Below are positions 8,661 through 16,850 of a stretch of DNA of 64,000 nucleotides, one piece after another. The stretch lies in assembly GCF_000737715.1 (NCBI RefSeq), contig NZ_JPRN01000017.1, positions 17,068 through 81,067 of the forward strand. The letters are read 5' to 3'. Below the pieces are notes generated by a model. The model saw nothing but the letters and a program-made list of their open reading frames with translations, had not been told where the DNA came from and did no database searches. The position numbers and the translations under genes are program-made. The DNA comes from Chryseobacterium sp. JM1. Its GTDB lineage: Bacteria > Bacteroidota > Bacteroidia > Flavobacteriales > Weeksellaceae. The first letter of the stretch is position 1; every line of letters starts with the position of its first letter.

Positions 8661-10127
8661 ATGAAAAAAATTCTCTTATTTCTAGGATTATCCTGTTTAT
8701 CTACGTTTTCCGCTCAGGAAAATTTGTTAGATCCGAACTACGGGCAAAACAACGGTACTTCGATTTTTGCATTTTACACCAATGGACAGCCCAGCGGTGG
8801 TCTTCAAATCCATGACACGACCCAACTTCCGGACGGAAAGCTTCTGGCGGTTGGGGCCAGTTTTTATGCCCGCTTTACAGCAAATGGACTTTTAGATCCA
8901 ACTTTTAATAATGGGTTGGGATATAAACTGATCTCTCCTGCCCATACCTATAATATGGTAGAACCTGCCGGAGACGGTAATTATATTGTGCTGGATGGCA
9001 GTACAGGCGGACAAATCTTAAAAATAGACGAAAACGGAAATTCTGTAAACGGTTTTACCACTTATAACGCATCCGGGGACTATGTGGATATGCATATTGA
9101 TCCCAGTGGGAAAATTTATGTTATAAGGAGGGTCAGTAATAATCACTTCTTAGTCCGCCTGCTTCCCAATGGTCTTGTGGATACAACATTTGCGAATAAC
9201 GGGGAGATCGCGTTAGGTTCAACTTACCAGTACAGACAAGTGAAGGTAAATGCCAACAACGAAATCTTTATTGGAGGAAAATATCAGATCGCACAAAACA
9301 ACCGTTATATGCTGGTTTCAAAATTTGATTCCGCCGGAAATCTGGTGACTACCTTTGGAACAAACGGGCATTTCACACGCTCTGCAGGAGAGTATGTTGG
9401 TGATTATACCCGCCTGGAACTTCTGGAAGACGGAAAAATACAGGGCTTTACTTCTGGAAGTTTCTGCTTTGGAAATAACTGCTTTGGCCTGATCGCCTAC
9501 CGTCTTCTTCCCAACGGAACCTTAGATCCTTCCTATAAAAACGGAGGGGCGTTCGTACTGCCGATACAGTCAAATTCCGATCCTGTAGAAGTAAGACGCA
9601 TGCCGGATAACTCGTTTATGATCGGAGGAACCGGTAATCATACGATGTATGCCCTAAGAATGAAGGCTAATGGAGAACTGGACACTTCTTTCGGGGTGGA
9701 CGGCAAAATCATTACCCCTATTATTGGTACCGGAAGCTCCTTTGTCTATAATAAGGGTTTTGAATTATATGGAAATTCTATCGTATTGTTTGGCATCTAT
9801 TCTATTTGGTACGGAGCCCAAACGAAATATGTGGGGACTGCGCGGAAATATTTCTTCTCTTCAAACAATTTGGCAACAACAGATCCGGAAAAAAGCAGCG
9901 ACAAGATAAAAATTTACCCCAACCCAGTCGGAAACAATCTGCAATTCACATCCAATGTTCCTGTCAACGGATTTGAAATCTATGATATGAATGGGAAAAG
10001 AATTATGCATTCTGCCACTCCTGTAAAAAATAATTTCATCAATGTGAATGCCCTGAATTCCGGAAATTATATTCTTAAGCTGGAAACTTCGAAGGAAGTC
10101 ATTACGGCCAAGTTTATTAAGGAATAA
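8661..10127 (+). CDS. Delta-60-repeat protein with type IX secretion C-terminal tail
   Basis: This 488-residue protein has a signal peptide (MKKILLFLGLSCLSTFSAQ), then a series of delta-60-type repeats recognisable by LLDPTFNNG, LVDTTFANNG, TLDPSYKNGG and ELDTSFGVDG, spaced about 55-60 residues apart and probably forming a beta-propeller. The last 75 residues are a Por-type sorting domain: KIKIYPNPVGNNLQF, FEIYDMNGKRI and SGNYILKLET. It should be exported by Sec, then passed through the type IX system and anchored or released at the cell surface. It is a single-gene unit with its own promoter. Its surface role is unknown. Confidence 0.92.
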   Translation: MKKILLFLGLSCLSTFSAQENLLDPNYGQNNGTSIFAFYTNGQPSGGLQIHDTTQLPDGKLLAVGASFYARFTANGLLDPTFNNGLGYKLISPAHTYNMVEPAGDGNYIVLDGSTGGQILKIDENGNSVNGFTTYNASGDYVDMHIDPSGKIYVIRRVSNNHFLVRLLPNGLVDTTFANNGEIALGSTYQYRQVKVNANNEIFIGGKYQIAQNNRYMLVSKFDSAGNLVTTFGTNGHFTRSAGEYVGDYTRLELLEDGKIQGFTSGSFCFGNNCFGLIAYRLLPNGTLDPSYKNGGAFVLPIQSNSDPVEVRRMPDNSFMIGGTGNHTMYALRMKANGELDTSFGVDGKIITPIIGTGSSFVYNKGFELYGNSIVLFGIYSIWYGAQTKYVGTARKYFFSSNNLATTDPEKSSDKIKIYPNPVGNNLQFTSNVPVNGFEIYDMNGKRIMHSATPVKNNFINVNALNSGNYILKLETSKEVITAKFIKE

Positions 10128-10165
10128 GACATCATTTCAGTTACAAGGCTTTAAGATTGACAGGT

Positions 10166-10207
10166 GTGAATGGTGAATTTTGCTTCGCAAGTGAATGGTG
10201 AATTTTG
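10166..10207. repeat. 17-bp direct repeat in an intergenic spacer
   Basis: GTGAATGGTGAATTTTG occurs at 10166-10182 and again at 10191-10207, separated by CTTCGCAA. It lies between the T9SS cargo gene and the small exported protein gene. It resembles the low-complexity word repeats found in other spacers of this window. Confidence 0.85.
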
Positions 10208-10314
10208 AGACATATATGAGATTTTAAAGTATAAAATTAACATTTATTATATGATTCACGATATTGAGAAATAATTGTTTTATGTAACTTTACCATCACT
10301 AAATTTTTAAACAC

Positions 10315-10509
10315 ATGAAAAACAAAACATTAAAATTAGCTCTGGCTTCTTTACTATTAATGAGCGTAGTTTCTTTTGCAAAAGAAATCAATCAAAACAA
10401 AAACAACACCACTACCCATAATGATGGGCCAAAAGGAAAAGGACCAATTGGTACCACTACTCCACCGGACGACACCATCGATCCTACAAAACCAGACAGA
10501 CCGAGATAG
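10315..10509 (+). CDS. Small exported Pro/Asp-rich protein
   Basis: A 64-residue protein: a signal peptide to about residue 22 (LALASLLLMSVVSFA) followed by a short, disordered tail rich in Asn, Pro, Thr and Asp that ends DPTKPDRPR. There is no lipobox and no domain that I recognise. A weak -7 box (TAACTTTA, 10285-10292) precedes it and a hairpin terminator follows, so it is probably expressed alone. Small exported proteins of this look recur in Chryseobacterium; function is unknown. Confidence 0.65.
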   Translation: MKNKTLKLALASLLLMSVVSFAKEINQNKNNTTTHNDGPKGKGPIGTTTPPDDTIDPTKPDRPR

Positions 10510-10574
10510 CATACAACACATACAATCTTTCCTAACAGCACGGCATTTTGCCCGAAGCTATGTAGATATAAACC

Positions 10575-10605
10575 AATCCAGAAATCAGTTTTCTGGATTT
10601 TCTTG
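10575..10605 (+). terminator. Rho-independent terminator
   Basis: A perfect 10-bp stem (AATCCAGAAA 10575-10584 with TTTCTGGATT 10589-10598) has a TCAG loop and a T-rich tail. It ends the small exported protein gene and lies close to the 3' end of the converging membrane-protein gene. Confidence 0.85.
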
Positions 10606-10624
10606 TTTTCAGAAAGATGTAGCC

Positions 10625-11212
10625 TTATTCATTGGGATCAAAGTCTTCTGCCCACTCTATAATATCCGTATTATGAGTAGAAAAAATAATGACGGCACTA
10701 TCGCCTGCTTTATCATCTTTTTGAGATAAATCTGCAGAATATTTTTCACCATCCAGATAGAAATCGAAAAATGCATAACGAGATTCTTTTCCTTTGTAGT
10801 CTATAGCTTTTATTTTCACTTTCTGAGTCACTCCGTAATTTGTCAGTTGGTATTTTTCGTGATTATTGGCGGAAATGACTAATCCAAAAACGGTGGCTCC
10901 ACAAAAAATAAAAAATAGGGAGAGATAACAGATATTTACCATTTGAACTTTCTTCGGACCTATAGTGTTTTTTAGAATCTGATATTTATGCTTGTCTGAA
11001 AGGGTTGAAAAACTAATATCCGCTTGGGTCGGAATCATCATTTTGGTCAGAGCGATACTTAAAAAAAGGGAGCCAATGGGAATGAGAAAAAAGGCTACTA
11101 GTCCTAAAAATCTTGCCCCGCTACCCGTCCACCAAACATTAAACCCAATAAATGCTCCTAATACAATAGTGAAGAGGCTGAGTAAGATATTTTTTATGTT
11201 TTCTTTTGACAT
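10625..11212 (-). CDS. Membrane protein of unknown function, three predicted helices
   Basis: A 195-residue protein that I do not recognise. Hydrophobic segments at about 8-27, 34-55 and 90-112 suggest three membrane helices, followed by a soluble C-terminal domain of about 80 residues (YGVTQKVKIKAIDYKGKESR, FDFYLDGEKYSADLS) that reads as a small beta-rich module. ATG at 11212 is the only sensible start. The gene lies just outside the tRNA-bounded island and has normal base composition for the window. Confidence 0.7.
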   Translation of the reverse strand: MSKENIKNILLSLFTIVLGAFIGFNVWWTGSGARFLGLVAFFLIPIGSLFLSIALTKMMIPTQADISFSTLSDKHKYQILKNTIGPKKVQMVNICYLSLFFIFCGATVFGLVISANNHEKYQLTNYGVTQKVKIKAIDYKGKESRYAFFDFYLDGEKYSADLSQKDDKAGDSAVIIFSTHNTDIIEWAEDFDPNE

Positions 11213-11305
11213 AGCTTGTATTGAGCGGGCAAAGATATCTCTTTTAGGTAGCGGAAAAGAGAGTCATCAGAACTAAATCCTATATTATTTTCTAGCAACA
11301 ACATA

Positions 11306-11334
11306 TAAAAAAACACCTACATTACTGTAAGTGT
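11306..11334 (-). terminator. Terminator, probably the ancestral tRNA terminator
   Basis: Arms 11313-11320 and 11327-11334 pair at seven of eight positions, and a run of A at 11307-11313 becomes a U tract when read on the minus strand. It lies just beyond the distal copy of the tRNA 3'-end repeat, where the original tRNA terminator would be left after integration of an element. Confidence 0.6.
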
Positions 11335-11343
11335 CAATTTATT

Positions 11344-11365
11344 GTGGTCCCACCTGGGCTCGAAC
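11344..11365 (-). repeat. Distal attachment-site repeat (tRNA 3'-end copy)
   Basis: All 22 bases match 17757-17778, covering the T-loop, T-stem 3' strand, acceptor 3' strand and discriminator of the tRNA gene. The rest of a tRNA is absent: beyond 11365 the sequence becomes T-rich and unrelated. It is the expected remnant of site-specific integration at a tRNA gene. Confidence 0.88.
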
Positions 11366-11440
11366 TTTTTTTATTTTTTCCTTTATTTAATGGTAGTCTA
11401 GCAATTCATGAAATTAGAGGGGAGAAAAATAGGGAATATT

Positions 11441-11656
11441 CTAATCTATTTCACTAATTTTAGGGGTATGTCTTACCACTTCGTCTATAGTAATAATCGT
11501 TGCCTGAAAATCTCCTTCTCTTTCTAATTTTACAGTAAGCCATTTTCCACTTATTGAAGTTACTTCCCAGTCAAGATCAAAATTACTTTGAAACTCCTTC
11601 GAGCGAAAATAAACTTCATCACCAACATTTATATCTTCAATTTTATATATACTCAT
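11441..11656 (-). CDS. Small SH3-like protein (DUF2158-like)
   Basis: A 71-residue protein opening MSIYKIEDINVGDEVYFRS and continuing WEVTSISGKWLTVKLE, a short all-beta pattern like the DUF2158/YodC-type or SH3-like modules that start with a GDxV turn. Function is unknown. It lies 57 bp downstream of the caspase-like gene on the same strand and could be the last gene of that operon or independently expressed. It is AT-rich like the rest of the island. Confidence 0.6.
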   Translation of the reverse strand: MSIYKIEDINVGDEVYFRSKEFQSNFDLDWEVTSISGKWLTVKLEREGDFQATIITIDEVVRHTPKISEID

Positions 11657-11713
11657 AATAATTATTTTACTACAAATATAAAATTATCTTTAAAATTTGA
11701 CCTATAAGTAATA

Positions 11714-12322
11714 CTACGTCATTTTCGCTATCGAATGTGTAGAATCTCCTTTAAGAGTTAAAGCATTTTTATTAGAAAGAAGATGAGCTGCTCCAAAGAA
11801 ATCATTTTCATAATTATCTATAGCTTCATCATATTTTTCCTTCATCATATTAATAACCTCTCCTCCTTCATTTCCTTCTAAAAAAAGTTTAAAACCAAAA
11901 TTAGCACATTCAACAAAAGGTTTTCTGTTAAAGTCCCAAACGGTAAATTCTTCATTATATCCAATATAACAATAGCATTCATTATCTACCAAAGTTTGCC
12001 CTAAACTTTTCCCAGTCTTACATGAGCATGTATAGAAAAACGTTTTTTTAAATTTTTCAATATTTAATTTTTCAGATATATATGGAATCGTTCCTTTTTT
12101 AAGCAGTTCAGTTTCAGAACCGTGGGAATATGCTAAAAAAATAAAAGCTTTATCTGCAGGTACCGTAAAGGATATAGCGGCTTCATTTAATTGATTACTT
12201 TTAATATACTTTGCTCCACAATTAGCATCTTTTTCGATTATTTCAAGCTCCTGTAAACACTCACTAAAAAAATCGCCTAGGCAATCATCTAATTCATCAA
12301 CGGCAATAATAACTTCTGTCAT
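11714..12322 (-). CDS. Caspase/CHAT-like cysteine protease, putative effector
   Basis: A 202-residue protein with the layout of a minimal caspase-fold peptidase. A hydrophobic strand leads to His67 in FIFLAYSHGSE; a second strand leads to Cys101 in FFYTCSCKTGKSLG, equivalent to the SACETG motif of CHAT proteases; a third strand follows (CYCYIGYNEEF), then a helix. His67 and Cys101 are the predicted dyad; Cys99 is the alternative nucleophile. There is no signal peptide. Its ATG overlaps the stop of the receiver gene by 4 nt, implying translational coupling. Family assignment is by motif only. The inferred role is a regulated protease acting on a host protein. Confidence 0.65.
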   Translation of the reverse strand: MTEVIIAVDELDDCLGDFFSECLQELEIIEKDANCGAKYIKSNQLNEAAISFTVPADKAFIFLAYSHGSETELLKKGTIPYISEKLNIEKFKKTFFYTCSCKTGKSLGQTLVDNECYCYIGYNEEFTVWDFNRKPFVECANFGFKLFLEGNEGGEVINMMKEKYDEAIDNYENDFFGAAHLLSNKNALTLKGDSTHSIAKMT

Positions 12323-12942
12323 GAGATTTTTTCCTTATTTCTCATTATAAGTTCAATTGTAAGGGCATTTACCTTACGAACAAAATCTTTACCTACATTT
12401 GAATCTAATCGAATCTCTTTTAGTATATCTTTAAGGGTATATTGCGCAGTCTCGGTTATTAAAATCGGTTTTGTATCTTCTAATTTATTAATCATCAACC
12501 AATCTTCAATAGCAGCGTCCACTCTCATATCAATACTATTAACAGCCTCATCAATTAATTCAATTATTGATTTATAATCCGTAGTAAATTTTTCGAGCTT
12601 AAATAAATCTTTATTAATTAATATTTTAAGTTCTTCTTCAGAAAAGTCAGTAATACTATTTGCTGAAATTAAAACAATATATACTAAAGCCGTTTTTTCT
12701 CTGATTTTTTCAAAAACTTTTAGCCCTGAAATATCATCTTTATCTTTGAAATTCTTATCTAGCAAAACGACCATTTTTTTTCCGAGATTTTCAAGAACAT
12801 AATTTAAACCTTCCTGAGAATGTTTAAAAAAGATTACATTTTCATCCGAATATTTATCTTTTAACATTACAATTAAAGGATAATCTTCATCCATATCATC
12901 ATGGACAACAACTATTTTCGTAGAAATTAATTCCGATGTCAT
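12319..12942 (-). CDS. Response-regulator-like receiver protein with unknown C-terminal part
   Basis: A 207-residue protein. The first 130 residues follow the REC pattern: acidic pair Asp15-Asp16 after a hydrophobic strand (KIVVVHDDMDED), phospho-acceptor Asp62 (MVVLLDKNF), Ser93 (YIVLISANS) and Lys118 (LFKLEKF). The remaining 77 residues are mostly helical (AAIEDWLMINKLED onward) and are not a DNA-binding domain I recognise. The gene starts 2 nt after the GHKL kinase stop and overlaps the caspase-like gene by 4 nt. This suggests phosphotransfer from the kinase and output by protein contact rather than transcription. Receiver assignment is by residue pattern and spacing. Confidence 0.7.
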   Translation of the reverse strand: MTSELISTKIVVVHDDMDEDYPLIVMLKDKYSDENVIFFKHSQEGLNYVLENLGKKMVVLLDKNFKDKDDISGLKVFEKIREKTALVYIVLISANSITDFSEEELKILINKDLFKLEKFTTDYKSIIELIDEAVNSIDMRVDAAIEDWLMINKLEDTKPILITETAQYTLKDILKEIRLDSNVGKDFVRKVNALTIELIMRNKEKIS

Positions 12943-12944
12943 TT

Positions 12945-15086
12945 TTATTTATTAAATGGTATAGTTATTTTAAAAGTTGCTCCCGTCGGCTTAAATTCGT
13001 TCTCAACAACCTCTATATTTCCTTTTAAAGATTTAAGTATTGAACTTACTATATATAAACCAATTCCTGCTCCTCCAAACTCAGCAGTTCTAGTATTAAA
13101 TAGTCCAAAAATCCATTCTTTATCATTTTCATTAATCCCCTCTCCATTATCAGAAAAATAAATAATAAAATTATCTGTATCAAGATAGCCTGTACATTTA
13201 ATTTTTTTATCGTCAGTATTTTTCAAAGCTTTAAGAGAATTAGAAACTAAATTCTGGAATATGTCTTGAAAAGCCTTTTTATTAGTTTCTATAATAAAAT
13301 TATCTTTTATATCTATTTCTAAAGAAACTCCTGTAGTATTAAACAGACTTTCATATTGTTTTTTAAGAAGGTCAGTAATTAATTCAGAAATATTAAACTC
13401 TTCGGTATTTCCATCAATATTTGCAAAGCTTAACATAAAATCTGTTACAGAAATTAAATTATCCATTTCTTTATAAATTGATATAGCATATAAACTATAA
13501 TATTTATCAAATTTAGGATTAGGATAATTTTCTTTTATAAATTCAGCTAAGTGTTTCACTTTAGCAATAGAAGTTCTTACAGCATGGGCTATCATGGAAG
13601 CGTATTCCTGCATAGAAACTAAGCTATACAAAACCTTTTCCTTGCGCTCAACTTCCTTCTGATACCTTTTTTGCTCAGATACACTTTTATTTATTAAATT
13701 ATGAGCTTCTTTAGTTCTGAATTTTAAATCAATTAATAATTTATTTATTCTATCATTTTGAACTACTTCTGCTTCGTTTGCTAAAGAATCTAATTCTTTC
13801 TCAAAGAGTTTAATATCTTTCCCTGCAACAATTAATTCATTTTCTACGGTAGACCTTTTTTGCGTTCTTTCAAAAATCTTTAAGTCTTCAAAAGCTTTTA
13901 ATTGTTTTAAAATAAATTCTTTTAGTTCACTATATTCTTCATTTGCAGTAAAATCTTGGCGATTAGTAGCATCAATTATTTTTGGATTTTTTTCCTTAGT
14001 TATATCAACTACACCAATTACTTCTCTAGTACCTATTAAATCAAAAGTTCCTCTCCATCTCCTTTTATCAATCCCAAGAATATCTCTTTTTTTATCCGTA
14101 TCAGCCTCGTATTCTGCAAAGGGAGTGGTTATAACACCATCTCTATAAATTTTAATACCGTCAATTCGTGTATCATCATTTCTATAAGCAGCATTATATT
14201 TTCTTTTTGCCGATTCATTAAAATAAAAAATTTTAATTTTTACGGGACCAAATTTTTGAATTGGAGTTTCTCTTTTTTCAACCTTCCCTAATTGATAATT
14301 AAAATAAAGGGTTTCCTGCGTATTTTTTAATTCATCAAATCCTATTTCGGCATGATGTGAATAGTATTTTATAGGTTCAGCTTTTACTGGCTTATTTTTA
14401 TAGTCAATAAATTCATTAGAATTAATCCAAATATCAAAAGGTGGAGATACAGGATAGAATGGAGATATTAACTTTGAAAGCTCTTTATTTAATCTTTCAA
14501 TATCATTTTCAGACCATTGCTCAGCAACACTTGTAATAGTTATTATAGTTCCTTGTTCATTTAAATTCCCAAGCTCATAGAAATACTCATTTTCAACTTC
14601 TGTAAATAATGACAATTGAATAGCACCATCTTTATCCGATTTTTTTGCTAAATTTTCGTATTCATCCCAATTAATCCTAACAATTAACCACTTATCCGAA
14701 CCTAATTTTTTTGTTTTAATTTCAATCCTTTCGCCAAGTTTATCTACGGCAAAACGACCAATGCCCTTTTCTCCAACAAATTTTCTATTAAAGGGAGGGT
14801 CAGAATACTGCTGAGTTCTTTTACTATTTGTGCCTACAACCATCCACTTATTTTCAATATCAGAAAAAGACATTCCAATACCGTTATCTGCTATTACTAT
14901 TTTGCCGTTATTATTCCTTATTGAAACATTTTCAAAAGCAACATTTACAGTAGTAGAATTAGCATCATAGCAATTCTTTACTAATTCATAAACAGCAGTA
15001 ATTCTATCAGTAATAAGGTCTCTACCTAATAACCTAAAGGTATTAACATCAAATCGCCACTTTAATATTTGGTCATTCGTAGGCAT
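12945..15086 (-). CDS. Double-GHKL ATPase: MORC/Hsp90-like module fused to histidine-kinase-like module
   Basis: A 713-residue soluble protein. The N-terminal GHKL ATPase shows Glu34/Asn38 (AVYELVKNCYDANS), the DNGIG box at 67-71 and a GEKGIGRF lid motif at 105-112, close to MORC, MutL or Hsp90 types. A central transducer-like region runs to about 390, and a coiled coil covers about 415-490. Next come a dimerisation helix with His501 (SMIAHAVRTSIAK) and a second GHKL domain with an N box (FQNLVSNSLKAL), DNGEG at 646-650 and GGAGIGLYIV at 671-680. No membrane helices or PAS domains are seen. His501 lies where the phospho-His of HisKA would be, but the following Glu is Ala, so kinase activity is uncertain. 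It is 3 nt from the methylase gene. Confidence 0.85.
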   Translation of the reverse strand: MPTNDQILKWRFDVNTFRLLGRDLITDRITAVYELVKNCYDANSTTVNVAFENVSIRNNNGKIVIADNGIGMSFSDIENKWMVVGTNSKRTQQYSDPPFNRKFVGEKGIGRFAVDKLGERIEIKTKKLGSDKWLIVRINWDEYENLAKKSDKDGAIQLSLFTEVENEYFYELGNLNEQGTIITITSVAEQWSENDIERLNKELSKLISPFYPVSPPFDIWINSNEFIDYKNKPVKAEPIKYYSHHAEIGFDELKNTQETLYFNYQLGKVEKRETPIQKFGPVKIKIFYFNESAKRKYNAAYRNDDTRIDGIKIYRDGVITTPFAEYEADTDKKRDILGIDKRRWRGTFDLIGTREVIGVVDITKEKNPKIIDATNRQDFTANEEYSELKEFILKQLKAFEDLKIFERTQKRSTVENELIVAGKDIKLFEKELDSLANEAEVVQNDRINKLLIDLKFRTKEAHNLINKSVSEQKRYQKEVERKEKVLYSLVSMQEYASMIAHAVRTSIAKVKHLAEFIKENYPNPKFDKYYSLYAISIYKEMDNLISVTDFMLSFANIDGNTEEFNISELITDLLKKQYESLFNTTGVSLEIDIKDNFIIETNKKAFQDIFQNLVSNSLKALKNTDDKKIKCTGYLDTDNFIIYFSDNGEGINENDKEWIFGLFNTRTAEFGGAGIGLYIVSSILKSLKGNIEVVENEFKPTGATFKITIPFNK

Positions 15087-15089
15087 AAC

Positions 15090-16190
15090 CTAGTTTGTAT
15101 AATTAATTTCGCTTAAATGCTGTTTAATACTTTTAGCTATAGCAACACCCAATTCAACAGGAACAGCATTTCCAATTTGCCTTGCAATAGCAGGAGAAGA
15201 CATTGGCTTTGCAGGATCTATAAAATCATAATCCTCAGGAAAACTCTGAAACAATGCAGCTTCTCTTAAAGAAATAGCTCTATCCTGTTCAGGATGCCCA
15301 AATCTTCCATTTCCCAAGCCAATACAATATGTTGTCATTGTTGGGGCAACATCATTCCATTTCATCCTACCATAAACACTTCTAAAAGATTTACCAGATT
15401 CTTTTTTATGACATTCTAACCAAAGGCTTTCGTCCCAATCTTTCCAAGAGCCCCCCTCCTTTGTTGCTTGAATTCTTTTTTTATTCAAATCAGTTAGCTT
15501 TCTTGCTCTATGAAGCATATCATCAGGATGACAAACTCCGTCTTCTATAGCAGGTAAATGACCAATAGCATCTTTTACAGTAACATATTTACCGTTTTGA
15601 ATAGTTTTATCTATCAACTTAATTTCACCTAGTCTTGACGCTAAAAGAAGAAGCCTTTTTCTTCTTTGGGCTACTCCAAAATCTTGAGCATTAACAATCG
15701 ACCAAGAAACATGATAATTATTTATTTTTAAGTTTTCGACAAAATCATTGAATACTTTTCCTTTATCAAATGTAACTAATAAAGGGACATTTTCCATCGA
15801 AACTATATCAGGAAGGGTTTCTTCAATTAATTTTGCAAAAGAATATAGAAGCTTCCATTTTTCATCATTAGTTTTCAGTTTAGTTTGATTAGAGCTTCTA
15901 CTATTATAGATAGAGAAAGGTTGACAAGGAGCGCAGCCAATTAAAATTTTACGTTTTGTTTTATCAAATATTTTATCTAATTGCTCACCTGTAACCTTCG
16001 TAATATCTTCATGATAAAATTTCGCATTATTATTCTTTTCAAAAGCATAACTGCAGGTATTATCAAAATCTATACCCGCATCCACCTGAAAATTCTCTTT
16101 AACAAAGCCGTGAGTTAATCCCCCAACTCCACAAAAAAGATCAACGACAGAAAAATCCTCTATATTAAGATTTTTATCCTTTAATACCAT
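15090..16190 (-). CDS. dcm: C5-cytosine DNA methyltransferase
   Basis: A 366-residue C5-MTase, modifying cytosine in an unknown DNA site. Motif I is VVDLFCGVGGLTHGF (15-29), motif IV is CAPCQPF with catalytic Cys89, motif VI is MENVP with Glu133, motif VIII is AQRRKRLLLL, and motifs IX-X include QIGNAVPVELG near the C-terminus. The target-recognition region between VIII and IX is short. No restriction endonuclease or Vsr nuclease is adjacent; instead it is the first gene of a four-gene packed operon with the GHKL, receiver and caspase-like genes. The symbol is used generically for the family. Confidence 0.95.
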   Translation of the reverse strand: MVLKDKNLNIEDFSVVDLFCGVGGLTHGFVKENFQVDAGIDFDNTCSYAFEKNNNAKFYHEDITKVTGEQLDKIFDKTKRKILIGCAPCQPFSIYNSRSSNQTKLKTNDEKWKLLYSFAKLIEETLPDIVSMENVPLLVTFDKGKVFNDFVENLKINNYHVSWSIVNAQDFGVAQRRKRLLLLASRLGEIKLIDKTIQNGKYVTVKDAIGHLPAIEDGVCHPDDMLHRARKLTDLNKKRIQATKEGGSWKDWDESLWLECHKKESGKSFRSVYGRMKWNDVAPTMTTYCIGLGNGRFGHPEQDRAISLREAALFQSFPEDYDFIDPAKPMSSPAIARQIGNAVPVELGVAIAKSIKQHLSEINYTN

Positions 16191-16239
16191 ATTGATTATT
16201 ACAAATTAATTTTACAAGATAACGCTTTTTTTAAACCTG

Positions 16240-16247
16240 CAAAAGTA
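16240..16247 (-). promoter_or_regulatory. Candidate -7 box for the island operon
   Basis: Read on the minus strand the sequence is TACTTTTG, matching the TAnnTTTG consensus. It lies about 50 nt before the methyltransferase ATG and would drive the whole methyltransferase-GHKL-receiver-caspase operon. No well-spaced -33 TTTG was found. Confidence 0.5.
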
Positions 16248-16297
16248 AAAAATAAAACTTAACATTCTAGGTCAAAAAAAACATTCTTTTTATGGTT

Positions 16298-16624
16298 TTA
16301 CTCACCTTCTAAGTTAAATATGTACTTCTTTAAATCAGCTAAAATTTTACTCATATCATTAGAAAAGTATCTCAAAGTAAATGTTTCTTCAAGAGAAATG
16401 ACCCTTTCATAATCAGTTCTATCATCTCCACCTGTAATAATATTATAAAAAATATCATTTTCAGTAATCAAATTTTCAGCTCTCCTTATTAGAAAATTCA
16501 GTCTCGATTCAATACTTCTTTTATTTTTTGTATTAGCATTTTTATAGTCATAATAAACATCATCAAAATCATTTAATATCTTAATCAATGTTTCATAATT
16601 ATTTTCTAATTCAGATTTTTCCAT
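16298..16624 (-). CDS. Small helical protein of unknown function
   Basis: A 108-residue acidic protein that I do not recognise. It is predicted nearly all-helical from its heptad-like Leu/Ile spacing (NYETLIKILNDFDDVYYDY, ILADLKKYIFNLEGE), with no signal peptide and no cysteines. It sits upstream of the methyltransferase in the same orientation, 107 bp away, with the candidate operon promoter in between, so it is probably a separate transcript. It could be a regulator or an accessory of the island system; nothing in the sequence decides this. Confidence 0.55.
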   Translation of the reverse strand: MEKSELENNYETLIKILNDFDDVYYDYKNANTKNKRSIESRLNFLIRRAENLITENDIFYNIITGGDDRTDYERVISLEETFTLRYFSNDMSKILADLKKYIFNLEGE

Positions 16625-16810
16625 AATATTAGTTTTTAATTATTAAATATTTTCAAACAATAAAAATCAATTAAAATTTTTTAAAGGTCAATTTATATTA
16701 AAGTAAGTTTTAAATTGATTTTCGAGACACATCCAAGAGATTAGAAAACATATTTGACATTTACGTCAAAAAATTCGCAAAGAGGTCTACTATCTTAGTC
16801 TTATACTAAT

Positions 16811-16839
16811 TTACGTCTAATATATATCTTATATATAAA
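16811..16839. repeat. 29-bp AT-rich near-repeat, copy 1
   Basis: It matches 17484-17512 at 27 of 29 positions and contains opposed TATATATA blocks (TAATATATAT and TTATATATA), making it partly palindromic. The two copies flank the small exported-protein gene inside the island. It could be a protein-binding site or a promoter element; the role is unknown. Confidence 0.75.
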
Positions 16840-16850
16840 CCTCAGGAAAG

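Noticed and set aside
15090..16190. A conventional type II restriction-modification system
   Set aside because: No restriction endonuclease or Vsr gene is found beside the methyltransferase; the next genes are signalling proteins in a packed operon.
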